64,000 bases of DNA from Ovis canadensis (GCF_042477335.2 NC_091264.1:37186886-37250885); one strand, 5' to 3'; positions 45,583 to 58,264 are shown, numbered from the stretch's first letter. A program made the numbers and translations. Notes: generated by a model not told the origin, from the letters alone.

Positions 45583-45965
45583 TAGATTTATGTCAATAGG
45601 GCAAATCACTTGTTTCTGTGTATGTAGGTTAATCAGTTCCAACTATCCTAAAGGAACTTGTAACTAAGTATTTCAGTGACCACCACTTTTACAAAGTATA
45701 TCCTGTTTAGGGAATGTTGTTTTTCTTCTTGAAATTAATCTTCTCTTCTTGGGTTTGGACTAGTACACCCTAAGTAGGTTGGCTATAAGACCAATATACT
45801 CTAATCAAATTGGCTATAATATGAATAAAGAAAGCAAAGCTTCCTCCTTCCCTAACCAGTCCTCCTCTCAGACACAGTAGGAACTGGATGATGCCTTTTG
45901 GGGGCATTTTTGTGCTGATCACTCAAAACTAACTAGTTACTATAAAGATAAATAGCATCCTTGTG

Positions 45966-46157
45966 AAGGTGAAGTCGCTCAGTCGTGTCTGACTCTTTGT
46001 GACCCCATGGAGCCTACCAGGCTCCTCCATCCATTGGATTCTCCAGGCAAGAATACTGGAGTGGGTTGCCATTTCCTTCTCCAGGGGATCTTCCTGACCC
46101 AGGGATCAAACCCGGGTCTCCTGCATTGGAGGCAGACGCTGTAACCTCTGAGCCACT
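45966..46157 (-). repeat. Bov-tA-type SINE
   Basis: Reverse copy from GGTGAAGTCGCTCAGTCGTG to ACCTCTGAGCCACTTA. Confidence 0.9.
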
Positions 46158-46676
46158 TATAGCTGATCTCTTATGGCCCAGCTCTCTATGACTTATAATT
46201 CCTAATTTGCCAAATACCTCTAGTTTACTGTTAAGAGCATAGTCTTTGGGAAATGTCAGGTCTGCGAAATGCCTCTGAGCTTCAGATTTCTCTTCTGTAA
46301 AATATAGATTTTAATATCATAGGCTTGCTTTGGTGATTGAAAAGTATAATGTACACAAAACTTACAATACCTGGCATATAATACTCAGTACCTGGAGTTA
46401 ACATCTTTATTATTCTGCAAGGCCTAGTATTTGCTGAGCACATACAGTGTTTCTATAAATGAATTTTGCTGGATTGAATTGCTAATTCTAGAGTGTTTAT
46501 AATATTTTTTCCCCTCTTTTATGTCATAGGAAAGAATCAGTATAATTTAATCAAAAGTGTAAGTTTTCAAGGACCTGTTCTATTGAAAACTGTCAGGGTG
46601 ACCTTTAATAAAATGATCATCTCTGTATCCTCACGAAGAAATTGAGGGGCATAGACCTAGATGCAGTTTGAAAGAA
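46158..46676. repeat. Right copy of paralogous block with MIR element
   Basis: It matches 8,860-9,460 by eye in both MIR core and flanks, e.g. CATAGTCTTTGG followed by CTGAGCTT and ATCATAGG stretches. Confidence 0.6.
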
Positions 46677-46862
46677 GGTGAAAGTCAAGTCGTTCAGTTG
46701 TATCTGACTCTTTGCAACCCCCTGGACTGTAGCCTACCAGGCTTCTCCATTCATGGGATTCTCCAGGCAAGAATACTAGAGTGGGTTGCCATTTCCTTCT
46801 CCAGGGGATCTTCCCGACCCAGGGATTGAACCCGGGTCTCCTGCATTGCAGGCTTTAACCTT
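46677..46862 (-). repeat. Bov-tA-type SINE
   Basis: Reverse copy from GGTGAAAGTCAAGTCGTTCA to TGCATTGCAGGCTTTAACC; the head end is lost. Confidence 0.88.
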
Positions 46863-47039
46863 AACCAAGATCTCATAAATACGTTGTATGTTTATGAATG
46901 AGTTGTTTTGTTGAATTATTCTTCAATATAATAATTTAATTTAGAAACATTAATTTCCAGGAAAAGGAGGATTTGAGTGCCAATTTATTGGCATTGTTTT
47001 CTCATTTCCTTAGTCCCTACAGTTAATTCACCAATTTCT

Positions 47040-47520
47040 TCTTTTTTAATTAAGACATATTTGATATGTGATTATATAAATTTAAGGTGTACAGCATGTT
47101 AATCTGATTTGTATATTGTAATATTGAATATGATTGCTATTGTACAGTAATTATGTTACATAATTATATTTTCTTTTTAGTGGCTGGAATAATTAAGCTC
47201 TAGTCTTTTAGCAAGTTTGATGATTATAATATAATATTGTCTGTATTCAGTATACTCTGTACAGAACTCCAGGGCATATTTACTACTCATTATAAGTTTG
47301 TACCCTTAAAAACAACATCTATCTTATTTTTTCACCTTATATCCCTTGGTAACCTCTATTTCACTGTTTTCATAGGTTTGACTTTTTTAGATTCCACATG
47401 TGATATCATAGAAGCTTGTTTTTCTTTGTCTGACTTAGCATGATGTGATCAAGATCTATCCATGAGGTCACATACAAAAGGAAATCTGTTCTCTTGGCTG
47501 GATAATATTCCATATATTAT
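47040..47520 (-). repeat. Old L1 3' region
   Basis: The reversed L1M-like series includes ATTTAAGGTGTACAGCATG and AGCATGATGTGATCAAGATC, ending in a TA-rich microsatellite. Confidence 0.6.
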
Positions 47521-47522
47521 CC

Positions 47523-47532
47523 ATTATATATA

Positions 47533-47563
<31 letters not shown>

Positions 47564-47566
47564 GCC
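47523..47566. repeat. (TA)n/(TATATG)n microsatellite
   Basis: A self-complementary TATATA tract of about 44 bp; a length-variable site. Confidence 0.85.
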
Positions 47567-48343
47567 ACATCTTTTCCAGTTTCTTCTTATATTCATATAT
47601 TTAACTATGTGAGCAAAATATGTGAATTTTAAGTTAATTATGTACTCTTTCCTTCATGTGTGAGCCGTTTACATGTAAATAGTATATATACCTATACCTA
47701 TATATAGGCATATATATACACGTGTCTTGGGTCAGGTTCCTTAAAAACAGAAGCTGAGGTACAGATTATTGCATGTGGATCACTAAGGAAGTGCCCTTCA
47801 GGGAAAAGCTGTGAAGGAGAGATTTCTGGGAAGGGCAAAGAGCTAAGAAAAACTATGGTCTCCGGTAAAGTCCAGCCTTTCCCGATCAACAGGGGTGGGG
47901 TTCCAGACAACCCTTTTCTAACCATGAATCAGGCAGTCATTAGCACTGACGAGATGATGAGACTTCCCAGCAAGGTGAATCCCATAGATTACAGGCAGTC
48001 CTCTTGAAAAGAGTGGCTATGGATACAGTAGTCAACACCTACGGCAGCTGGAGAGCAGAGAACGCCTCTGGGACAGAAATTGTGTGAGATCTCTCAACAG
48101 CATCTACCACTGTATGGGACAATATTTGCATTATTACAACTAGTGCCTATATGCCAGTGGTGATGTGAAGAACGGTAAAAGCATTTATCCTCTCTGTAAT
48201 TCAGCTATCTCATCTGAAAAATAAGAGGACACACTAAATAATCTAAAAGCCCTTCCCACTCCTAAAACTCTGGGAGTCTGTTTTAGGAAAAGAGAAAACA
48301 AGTTTGTATCCCATTCTTTCATTATCTAAATGTATATTTCCAT

Positions 48344-48408
48344 AGGGTCACAAAGAGTTGGACATGAATTAATGATTACCATGATAAACGTTGCAGCAGC
48401 AACAGCAT
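48344..48408 (+). repeat. BOV-A2-type SINE tail
   Basis: GGGTCACAAAGAGTTGGACA is followed by a CAGCAGCAACAGC end. Most of the element is missing. Confidence 0.6.
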
Positions 48409-48419
48409 TTATTTGCTAG

Positions 48420-48590
48420 GTAACTGAATTTTACTAGTTTCTGTTTAATCCAGTTCTCAATTTCCTTATCTGTAAAACAAAGATAAAATAATATTTACTG
48501 TTGTGAGAATTAAATATATTTAATGCATGGAAAGCACTTTATAACAATATTTAGCATGTAGTAAGTGTCCCATTAATACTAGCAATTAGA
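48420..48590 (+). repeat. MIR SINE
   Basis: It shows the MIR core series CTCAATTTCCTTATCTGTAA, AATAATATTTACTG, ATGCATGGAAAGCACTTTAT and TAGCATGTAGTAAGTG. Confidence 0.8.
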
Positions 48591-50600
48591 AATGTGTAAA
48601 GCAGTGAGGTTGTAGTAAATGGTGTTAAGAGACCTATTCAGCACTAGATTTTTGATTTTGTAAAATGTACTTTAAGTATGATGAAATTTTTATTTATCAT
48701 TATAAGGTTCATAAAACTAATAAATAGCTTAAGGATTATACACTTACGTGTCTTAATACCTGTATTACCTGTGTCTTTACCTGTATTTCCTGGTATTTTG
48801 CTGAATAGGCAACTTTGCAGAAGGGAAGTTAGTAAAAAGGTATTCAAACTTGGGAAGAGGAATTACTATATTTTGTTAAAAAGCCTTATATTAGGTATTC
48901 TAAAATTCAGTGACAACAAATGAAAAATATATATACCGGGCAAGATTTTCACAAGACAACTAGGCATTTTTCATAGCAGCGACTGAGTCTGGTAAGTCAA
49001 TTCTTAAAATTGTAGTTACATAATAGGGGTTTAATAAATATTAGTGTTTTGTTGAACATTTTCTAAGAAAAAAGTAAGATCAGTAGAACAGATGGAAACA
49101 AATTCCCCCCAGTTGAGTACTCCTTGCTCAAACTCCTATGATAAAGCCAGAAACTAACTTCATGGTTATAATTATGATCACATAGTAAACATTCTGAAAA
49201 TACATTTGAAAGAACATTACATAAAAAGTCATTTAAGATCTTACCACTCATAAGTAAAAATAGTAAATATTTGGGATAATTTCTTACAGTCTCTTTTTAT
49301 ATTATTTATTTTATAAAACAGAGTCAGCCTTTCCCCTTGTACTCTCCCTCTTTACCGCAAAGTTAACATAGTTAATACATGACCTATTTGGAAGATGATA
49401 AAAAAGACTGGCATTTTGATAATCATCTACCACTGAATGATTTTTAAAATGAGTTTGCTCTCTTAAAAAATAATAGCTTTCAGGCAGTTCAGAACAAATT
49501 TTAAAGACTCAGAAACTCATGACTCAAAATGTATCTAGTATTAATGACTGTTACATGCTCCTTGAAAATCTGCCTTTCAGATGTAGGAGGAAAAAAAACC
49601 GAGAAACTTAATATTATTAACCTTCCTTCGGTGTCCAAAATAGGAAACTGGTTTTGATATTTTTAGAGATTACTGTTCACATACAGTAGTAGGTACCCCA
49701 TAAACACTGGGTCTTAAGAATCTGGTTTAAGAGAGTTCCTGGCAAGGAGGAGAAGCAGAATAGCTAACATAAGAATATGCACAATTCAGATGTCACAATT
49801 GAATTAATAAACTGAGGATTCACAATGTGAAAGAGAACCTCATCTATATGAACATATTATGATTTCTGCTTACTTAATTTCTTAATTGTATTTTTCTTTT
49901 GGATGGCTTAAGTACAGTACCAAAGAGGTTTTTAAGGAATGAAATGAGGGCCTACAATCCCTTGTACCTGAATCTGTTTTTCTGTGGCTTCTGAACATTA
50001 AAAATACTGTAACTTGAAATAATATTCTTAGGGCACACCGCTGTTCCCCTAAAGATTGTGTACATATTGGAATTTATTGTTGTGGTTAAAAAAAACAGTT
50101 AGCCTAAAATTTTGTCTTGAAAAAAGACTGATGCTTGGGATCTACCCACAGAGGTCATGATTTAATTGATCTGGGTATATCCTGAATAGGGTCACTTTTA
50201 AAATCTCCCCAGATTGTTAGATTTGAAGATAAAGTTGAGAACCACTGTTCTAAAGAATTGAGCTGCTAGAAAACCGAATCAGTTACTCAATGATTATTCA
50301 TTCAGTATGAACTACATATACAATATATAGAACTAAGTGCTATGAGGAATGTGAAAAGTTGTCCCTGGGTTGTGGAAGAGAAAAGACTAGCATTTGAAAA
50401 AATATAGAACAATATGTTAGTGCAGACGATTGGTGACAATATGTGTGGTGCTCACTGCAATGGTTGTAAGAATTCAAGAGAAGAAGCCCATGTTGTGGGT
50501 AAATAACACATACATACATGAAGAAAGTAGAAGGTGAGTTGTCACTAAAGAATGCACAAGTTTTTGAGCACTAACATAGCTACCAAATCTAGTTGGATTT
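48591..50600. other. Unique AT-rich intergenic DNA
   Basis: No recognised gene. A weak 46-nt exon-like segment at 48,937-48,982 (minus) is discussed under findings; its acceptor has a poor pyrimidine tract. Confidence 0.35.
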
Positions 50601-50725
50601 TTTAAAACTAGCTTTATTGGGGGTATAATTGATACAAAGAATGGCACATATTTAATATACAAGATCTGATGAGTTGGACAAATGCAAACATCTGTGGTAC
50701 CATCACCACAATCAAGGTACCAGAC
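50600..50725 (-). repeat. Old L1 3' fragment
   Basis: GCTTTATTGGGGGTATAATTG followed by ATCACCACAATCAAGGTACC is a common L1M 3' signature in reverse. Confidence 0.6.
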
Positions 50726-50849
50726 AGATCAAAGTAAAACAACTTGGATTTTATATTTTAATTTCACTGGGAAAAATGTGTCAATTTCTATAGAAAACTT
50801 GCTATCCCTGCTTGGCTTCCTTATGACAAAACATGACATTACCTATGTG

Positions 50850-51002
50850 TTTAATTGCTCAGTCATGTCCTACTCTTTGTGACCCTATGGACTGTGGCAC
50901 ACCAGGATCTTCTGTCCATGGGATTTTCTCCAGACAAGAATACTAGAGTGGGTTGCCATTTCCTCCTCCAGGGAATCATCCTGTCCCAGGGATCGAAACT
51001 GT
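50850..51002 (-). repeat. Bov-tA-type SINE, head truncated
   Basis: Reverse copy from TTTAATTGCTCAGTCATGTC to CCCAGGGATCGAAAC. Confidence 0.85.
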
Positions 51003-51394
51003 ATACATCATCAGTTAATTTCAATATATTTTAAACTAGTAGAAATACCATATTTCTAGGCTTATTTGTGATGTTTAATAATTCAGTTTATATGTTTGTT
51101 GGGTTTAATCAAACAATCTATGACAATTTTGTTTTTATATATAATATATTCATATTCATTTTAATTGAACTTGATGTTACTTATTTTGTATAGATCTATG
51201 CATGACCCCGTTATTTTTAAAATTAGAGCTATGTTTATGCTCAGTGCTCTAGACCAAAGTTTTAAAGTTTGAGCACTCAATCATTGCTAGAAATAGTGGA
51301 GTCTTAGAAATTAAGGAATCTGAAGGGCAATATTCAACTGAAGTCTTAATTCCTTTTTTTTCTAAAACATATATATATTTTTTGATGTGGACCA

Positions 51395-51556
51395 TTTTTA
51401 AAGTTTTTATTGAATTTATTACAATATTGCTTCTGTTTTTGTTTTGGTTCTTGGGCATGAGGCAAGTGGAATCTTAGCTCCTCCACCAGGGATAAAATCT
51501 GCACCCCCTACATTGGAAGGCAAAATCCTAACCACTGGACCACCAGGGAAGTCTCT
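51395..51556 (-). repeat. CHR-type SINE
   Basis: Reverse copy with TTTGGTTCTTGGGCATGAGG and CCACTGGACCACCAGGGAAG. Confidence 0.8.
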
Positions 51557-51629
51557 GAAGTCCTAATTTCTGACAAGTGAAAACTAATTTGATCACTCTT
51601 TGTAAGTTTTGAGCTGTAGGTTGGAACTG

Positions 51630-51833
51630 TAGTGCTCAGTCGCTCATTCGTGTCCAACTTTTTGCGACCCCATGGATTATAACCCTCCAGGCTCCTCTGT
51701 CCATGCAATTATCCAGGAAAGAATACTGGAGTGGGTTGCCATTTCCTTCTCCAGGGGATCTCCCCAACCCAGGGATCAAACCCAGGTCTCCCACATTGCA
51801 GGCAGATTCTTTACCACTATCGCCACCTGGGAA
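51630..51833 (-). repeat. Bov-tA-type SINE
   Basis: Reverse copy from GTAGTGCTCAGTCGCTCATT to CGCCACCTGGGAA. Confidence 0.9.
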
Positions 51834-52004
51834 TTAGAATTGCAGTAAATGATTAGATATGTACAAATTACTGTCATACACAGTGGTATCTTCAAATACC
51901 AAGGTCATTATAAATATATATGTATCTATGGAATTTATGGGTAGAGATTAAAGCCTTCATTGTTATTTAAAAAGTATGAGGAAGGGAAATGTATCTTTTG
52001 TTAC

Positions 52005-52111
52005 CTGAGGAGGAAGTTGATACACTGAGGATTTTGCAAGTAGTTAAAAGATGAGTGGCATGACTTACAGGGATGACATATTTTACCTTTGGAAAATACA
52101 CAGCACGGTGA
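52005..52111 (-). CDS. Candidate cysteine-rich exon of unknown identity
   Basis: On the minus strand a 107-nt segment lies between a strong acceptor (CTTGTTTTCTTTATTTGCAG) and a fair donor (CTCAG/GTAACA). It is open for 35 codons plus two bases. It encodes S-P-C-C-V-F-S-K-G-K-I-C-H-P-C-K-S-C near its start, six cysteines in total. The K-G-x-x-C-x-x-C-x-x-C spacing is faintly reminiscent of a CRISP hinge, but the match is too weak to assign. No neighbouring exons were found with confidence. It may be a decayed paralogue exon or chance. Confidence 0.25.
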
Positions 52112-53309
52112 CTGCAAATAAAGAAAACAAGAAAACAAATTAGAAATTAAAGGCAAATAATTTTCAAATGAACTTTTTGGTGATGCTTTTCTGAGAATCT
52201 TAACAATATTTTTCAATCAAGATGACTGCCTGTACAACCAACTTGTACAGGTGTTTGTATTGGTATTCTCCCTAGGACCATGTGAAAATTTATAAATTTA
52301 CATTTATAAATTAATGTAAATTTATTATTGCATTAATAATTTTTTACCTAACAAGGCAGGCTGGATATCCTCATCAATGAAAGGCTTTGAATTTTACAAG
52401 TGATAAGAATGCTTTAATAATTGTTACTTTCTGTTCTCATTCATCTTTCCCTCCTCAGTCAACATTCCAAGATACATTTATCATTGAAAAGTTCATTTTA
52501 CTCTGAACTTTTGTATTTGTAGCACAAGTTTAACTCCTAGCAGTTGATTTCTATAACCTGAAATTTTTATAGTTATCACTAGTATCTTCTGTGTACTTCC
52601 ATATGCTTGATCACTTAATGATGCTCAACTAATTTGTTCTATTCATTCAAATAGTGATAAGTTTTTATTTTAGTGATTGATGTATATACATGAAAAAAGA
52701 TAGTGTGGTGAATTATGTTGTCTTCTATAGCCACTAAAAATCACAGTATCTTTTGATACCATATCTTTTAAAAAGAAGTACAAGCAAAATTTAAATTGAT
52801 TTTATTATTAATTTAATTCATTTGGTAATTTTCTGTCAGCAGTATTAAAATTCTTTTGTAATATATAAACTTTTAAATAAATTTTTTTCCTGGTAGGAGG
52901 GAAAACTCTTGGCATGTTTATTGAGATCACATTTGAAGTATAAATTAACTATGGAAACATTGATAGATTTATGCTCTTGAGATTTCTTATACAAGACCAT
53001 GTTGTGTCTTTCCACTGACTTGTTTCTAGTGAAGTATTTGACTGTTGATTGCTAAGATTATGCCCATGTTTTATCTTTTTGGTTGTCATCATAAATGGTG
53101 TCCTTTCTTTTCCATCTGCCATTCTAAATACCCATGATAGCACTTCTAGCTTGTTTTGTAACCTAAGAAACAGATCTTGTTGCAAGTCTAAAACATAATA
53201 AAGAAATATCTCCACTCAAATTGCAGAATATACATGAATTTTTCCTCTAAAATGCATGTATTATTTGTCTTGTTTGTCTGGTTTTAACTCTCAACTATCA
53301 AGTAATGAT
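52112..53309. other. AT-rich intergenic DNA
   Basis: No repeat, exon or RNA gene recognised. Confidence 0.35.
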
Positions 53310-53520
53310 ATCAGTTGCATTAGTTTTCAGTAGTAAATTACTACAGACTTTGTGGCTTAAAACAGCAGAAATTTATGACCTCATAGTTTCTAAGACAAGA
53401 AGTCCAAAATGTATATTACTGCACTGACATCAAATTGTCAGTAGATTGTGCTTTTTCTGGAGGCTCTAGGAAAGAATCAATTCCTTGACTCTTCGAGCTT
53501 TTTAGGGTTGCTAACATGGG
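53310..53520 (-). repeat. MaLR (MLT1-type) LTR fragment
   Basis: GGCTTAAAACAGCAGAAATT and TTCTGGAGGCTCTAGGAAAG are the reverse of the same family seen at 34,490-34,862. Confidence 0.55.
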
Positions 53521-53526
53521 CTTACT

Positions 53527-55712
53527 ATGGCTCAGATCATGAACTTCCTATTGCCCAGATCATCAACTCCCTATTGCCAAATTCAGACTTAAATTGAAGA
53601 AAGCAGGGAAAACCGTTAGACCATTCAGGTATGACCTAAATCAAATCCCTTATGATTATACAGTGGAAGTGAGAAATAGATTTAAGGGCCTAGATCTGAT
53701 AGATAGAGTGCCTGATGAACTATGGAATGAGGTTGGTGACATTGTACAGGAGACAGGGATCAAGAACATCCCCATGGAAAAGAAATGCACAAAAGCAAAA
53801 TGGCTGTCTGTGGAGGCCTTACAAATAGCTGTGACAAGAAGAGAGGGGAAAAGCAAAGGAGAAAAGCAAAGATATAAGTATCTGAATGCAGAGTTCCAAA
53901 GAATAGCAAGGAGAGATAAGAAAGCCTTCTTCAGCGATCAATGCAAAGAAGTAGAGGAAAACAACAGAATGGGAAAGACTAGAGATCTCTTCAAGAAAAT
54001 TAGAGATACCAAGGGAACATTTCATGCAAAGATGGGCTCAGTAAAGGACAGAAATGGTCTGGACCTAACAGAAGAAGAAGATATTAAGAAGAGGTGGCAG
54101 GAATACACAGAAGAACTATACAAAAAAGATCTTCACGACCCAGATAATCATGATGATATGATCACTAATCTAGAGCCAGACATCTTGGAATCTGAAGTCA
54201 AGTGGGCCTTAGAAAGCATCACTACGAACAAAGCTAGTGGAGGTGATGGAATTCCAGTTGAGCTGTTTCAAATCCTGAAAGATGATGCTGTGAAAGTGCT
54301 GCACTCAATATGCCAGCAAGTTTGGAAAACTCAGCAGTGGCCACAGGACTGGAAAAGGTCACTTTTCATTCCAATCCCAAAGAGAGGCAATGCAAAAGAA
54401 TGCTCAAACTACCGCACAATTGCACTCATCTCACCTGCTAGTAAAGTAATGCTCAAAATTCTCCAAGCCAGGCTTCAGCAATACGTGAACCATGAACTCC
54501 CTGATGTTCAGCTGGTTTTAGAAAAGGCAGAGGAACCAGAGATCAAATTGCTAACATCCGTTGGATCATCGAAAAAACAAGAGAGTTCCAGAAAAAGATC
54601 TATTTCTGCTTTATTGACTATGCCAAAGCCTTTGACTGTGTGGATCACAATAAACTGTGGAAAATTCTGAAAGAGATGGGAATACCAGACCACCTAACCT
54701 GCCTCTTGAGAAATCTGTATGCAGGTCAGGAAGCAACAGTTAGAAGTGGACATGGAACAACAGACTGGTTCCAAATAGGAAAAGGAGTACGTCAAGGCTG
54801 TATATTGTCACCCTGCTTATTTAACTGCTATGCAGAGTACATCATGAGAAATGCTGGACTGGAAGAAACACAAGCTGGAATCAAGATTGCTGGGAGAAAA
54901 CTCAATAACCTCAGATATGAAGATGACATCATCCTTATGGCAGAAAGTGAAGAGGAGCTAAAGAGCCTCTTGCTGAAAGTGAAAGAGGAGAGTGAAAAAG
55001 TTGGCTTAAAGCTCAACATTCAGAAAACGAAGATCATGGCATCCAGTCCCATCACTTTACGACAAATAGATGGGGAAACTCTAGAAACAGTGTGAGACTT
55101 TATTTTTTTGGGCTCCCAAATCACTGCAGATGGTGATTGCAGCCATGAAATTAAAAGACTCTTACTCCTTGGAAGAAAAGTTATGACCAACCTAGATAGT
55201 ATATTCAAAAGCAGAGACATTACTTTGCCAACTAAGGTCCGTCTAGTCAAGGCTGTGGTTTTTCCAGTGGTCATGTATGGATGTGAGAGTTGGACTATGA
55301 AGAAGGCTGAGCACCAAAGAATTGATGCGTTTGAACTGTGGTGTTGGAGAAGACTCTTGAGAGTCCCTTGGACTACAAGGAGATCCAACCAGTCCATTCT
55401 GAAGGAAATCAGCCCTGGGATTTCTTTGGAGGGAATGATGCTAAAGCTGAAGCTCCAGTACTTTGGCCACCTCATGCGAAGAGTTGACTCATTGGAAAAG
55501 ACTCTGATGCTGGGAGGGATTGAGGGCAGGAGGAGAAGGGGACGACCCAGGATGAGATGGCTGGATGGCATCATGGACTCTATGGACGTGAGTCTGAGTG
55601 AACTCCGGGAGTTGGTGATGGACAGGGAGGCCTGGTGTGCTGCCATTCATGGGGCCACAAAGAGTCGGACACGACTGAGCGACTGAACTGAACTGAACTG
55701 AACTGAACATGG
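53527..55712 (+). mobile_element. BovB LINE, long 5'-truncated copy
   Basis: About 2.2 kb of a roughly 3.3-kb element. The ORF runs 53,594-54,670 in one frame, then 54,640-55,095 and 55,108-55,686 in the next. A one-base deletion near 54,510 causes the shift and a TGA at 55,093-55,095 breaks the second frame. RT landmarks are visible: F-I-D-Y-A-K-A-F-D at about 54,610 and Y-E-D-D (usual Y-A-D-D) at about 54,917. The 3' tail ends in repeated ACTGA units. It is inactive. Confidence 0.95.
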
Positions 55713-55828
55713 GCTTCCCAGGTACCTCAGCTGGTAAGGAAACTGCCTGCAATGTAGGAGACTCCAGTTCAACTCCTGGGTTGGGAAGATCCCCTGGAGA
55801 AGGGATAGGCTACCCACTCCAGTGTTCT
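55709..55828 (+). repeat. Bov-tA-type SINE, partial
   Basis: Forward copy from CATGGGCTTCCCAGGTACCT to CACTCCAGTGTTCTTG, directly following the BovB tail. Confidence 0.88.
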
Positions 55829-56030
55829 TGGGTTTCTCAGGTGGCTTAGCTGGTAAAGAATCCACCTGAAATGTGGGAGAACTGGGTTTGATCCCTGGGT
55901 TGAGAAGATCCCCTGGAGGAGGGCCTGGCAATCCACTCCAGTATTCTTGCCTGGAGAACCCCCATGGACAGGGAAGCCTTTTGGGCTGCTGCCCATGAGG
56001 TCACAAAGAGTTGGTCACAACTGAAAGACT
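55829..56030 (+). repeat. Bov-tA-type SINE
   Basis: A second forward copy, GGTTTCTCAGGTGGCTTAGC to GTTGGTCACAACTGAAAGAC, in tandem with the first. Confidence 0.9.
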
Positions 56031-56690
56031 AACCAAATGGAATACTCTTTGAAACAACTCATGCGTTGTATAAGAAGAGTAAGTTGGCAAGAGCATTCTT
56101 TGGCAAAATATTCAAAGTATTTCATAGGAAAAACATTTTTCTGTCAGGTAAATATGGGACACTGAAAATCATTAGGAATTCAGGAATTATGATTAGGTAG
56201 TTTATCTTCTATTAGCCTTGAAAGTTGTATTAAAATCACTTAGAAAAAAAAACAAATATATTGATATCACTGTATACTTGGTATTGAGCCATCAAAAATA
56301 GCACAGAAAATGTATTGGTAAATGAAGATCATTGTCACACAGCTGATACTGTAGAAACAGTTATTATTAATATATTTCAGGAATCACTAGTAACTAAAAA
56401 GTCTGGCACAATCCAAGTTAAATTTGAACGATCTTATGTATTTTATAGTCAAACAATGTACATATATTGGAAAACATCTATAGAAGGAGAGTAGAAAGAT
56501 TCAATAAATCTTCATGAACTCCATAGATGTAGTCAGAGTAATTAAAAATTTAAGGCTGGTATACAAAAAAAAAATACATTCTAAGGAATCGCAATGAAAG
56601 GAAATGAGTGAAATTTAATAGCAATGATCATCTTATACACAAAAAAGACAGGACAATAAAATCAAATCACTGTTAAGATTTTCATTATTC
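56031..56690. other. AT-rich intergenic DNA
   Basis: No gene or repeat recognised. Confidence 0.35.
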
Positions 56691-56691
56691 A

Positions 56692-58037
56692 GTTCAGTTC
56701 AGTCACTCAGTCGTGTTCGACTCTTTGCGACCCGTGGACTGCAGCATGCCAGGCTTCCCTGTCCATCACCAACTCCAGGATCTTGCTCAAACTCATGCCA
56801 TCAAGTTGGGGATGTCATCCAACCATCTCATCCTCTGTCATCCCCTTCTCCTCCTCTGTCATCCCCTTCTCCTCCCGCCTTCAATCTTTCCCAGCATCAG
56901 GGTCTTTTCAAATGCGTGAGCTCTTTGAGTCCAGTGGACAAAGTATTAGAGTTTCAGCTGCAGCATCAGTCCTTCCAATTCCGGACTGATTTCCTTTAGG
57001 ACTGACTAGTTTGAACTCTTGCAGTCCACGGGACTCTCAAGAGTCTTCTCCAACACCACAGTGCAAAAGCATCAATCCTTTGCTTTCTTTATGGTCCAAC
57101 TCTTACATCCACACATGATTGCTGGAAAAACCATAACCTTGACCATGTGGACCTTTGTTGGTGAAGTAATGTCTCTGCTTTTTAATATGCTGTCTAGGTT
57201 TGTCATAGCTTTTTTTCCAAGGAGCAAGCGTCTTTTAATTTCATGGCTGCAGTCACCATCTGTAGTGATTTTGGAGCCCAAGAAAATAAAGTCTGTCACT
57301 ATTTCCATTGTTTCCCCATCTATTTGCCATGGAGTGATGAGACTGGATGTCTTGATCTTAGTTTTTAGATTGTTGAGTTTTAAGCCAGCTTTTTCACTCT
57401 CCTCTTTGACTTTCATCACAAGGCTCTTTGGTTCTTCTTCTTTTTATGCCCTAAGGGTGGTATCATCTGCATATCTGAGGTTACTGATATTTCTCCTGAC
57501 AATCTTGATTTCAGCTTGTGCTTCATCCAGCCCAGCATGTTGCATGATGTATTCTGCATATAAGTTAAATAAGCAGGGTGACAATATACAGCCTTGATAT
57601 ACTCCTTTCCCAATTTGGAACCAGTCCGTTGTTCCATGTCTGGTTCTAACTGTTGCTTCTTGACATGTGTACAGATTTCTCAGGAGGCAGGTAAGGTGGT
57701 CTGGTATTCCCATATCTTGAAGAATTTGCCAGTTTATTGTGATCAACACTCAAAGGCTTTGGTGTAGTCAATAAAGCAGAATTAGATGTTTTTCTGGAAC
57801 TCTCTTGATTTTTTGATGATCCAACAAAATGTTGGCAGTTTTGTCTCTGATTTGTCTGCCTTTTCTAAATCCAGCTTGAGCATCTGGAAGTTCTTGGTTC
57901 ATGTATCCCTGAAGGCTCACTTGTATTTTGAATACTTTGCTAGAATGTGAGATGAGAGCAATTGTGCAGTAGTTTGAACATTCTTTGGCATTACCTTTCT
58001 TTAAGATTGGGATGAAAACTGACTTTTTCCAGTACTT
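56692..58037 (-). mobile_element. BovB LINE, 5'-truncated
   Basis: Reverse copy from CAGTTCAGTTCAGTCACTCA. Minus-strand ORF remnants include L-R-Y-A-D-D-T-T-L near 57,470 and Y-Q-G-C-I-L-S-P-C-L-F-N near 57,570. A 22-bp tandem duplication of the CTGTCATCCCCTTCTCCTC type sits at about 56,834-56,876. Inactive. Confidence 0.93.
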
Positions 58038-58264
58038 ATCATTAATATATAAAGCAAAACAAAATCATTTCTGAGCAAGAAAGATTATATTTCAAAACTA
58101 AAATCTCATTGCCATGTTGGAATCCAAATAGCTTGCTTAATTCATTTTGTATGTTATATTAGAAACGGAATCATTATAATCTTCAAACAAAAAAAGATCA
58201 GACCAGTTTTAATCCCACAGACAAACTCCAGTGGAAAACAAATCATACCATTTATGAAAATCCT

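Noticed and set aside
53594-54670. A 358-codon plus-strand frame.
   Set aside because: BovB ORF with endonuclease-linker and RT sequence, broken by a frameshift.
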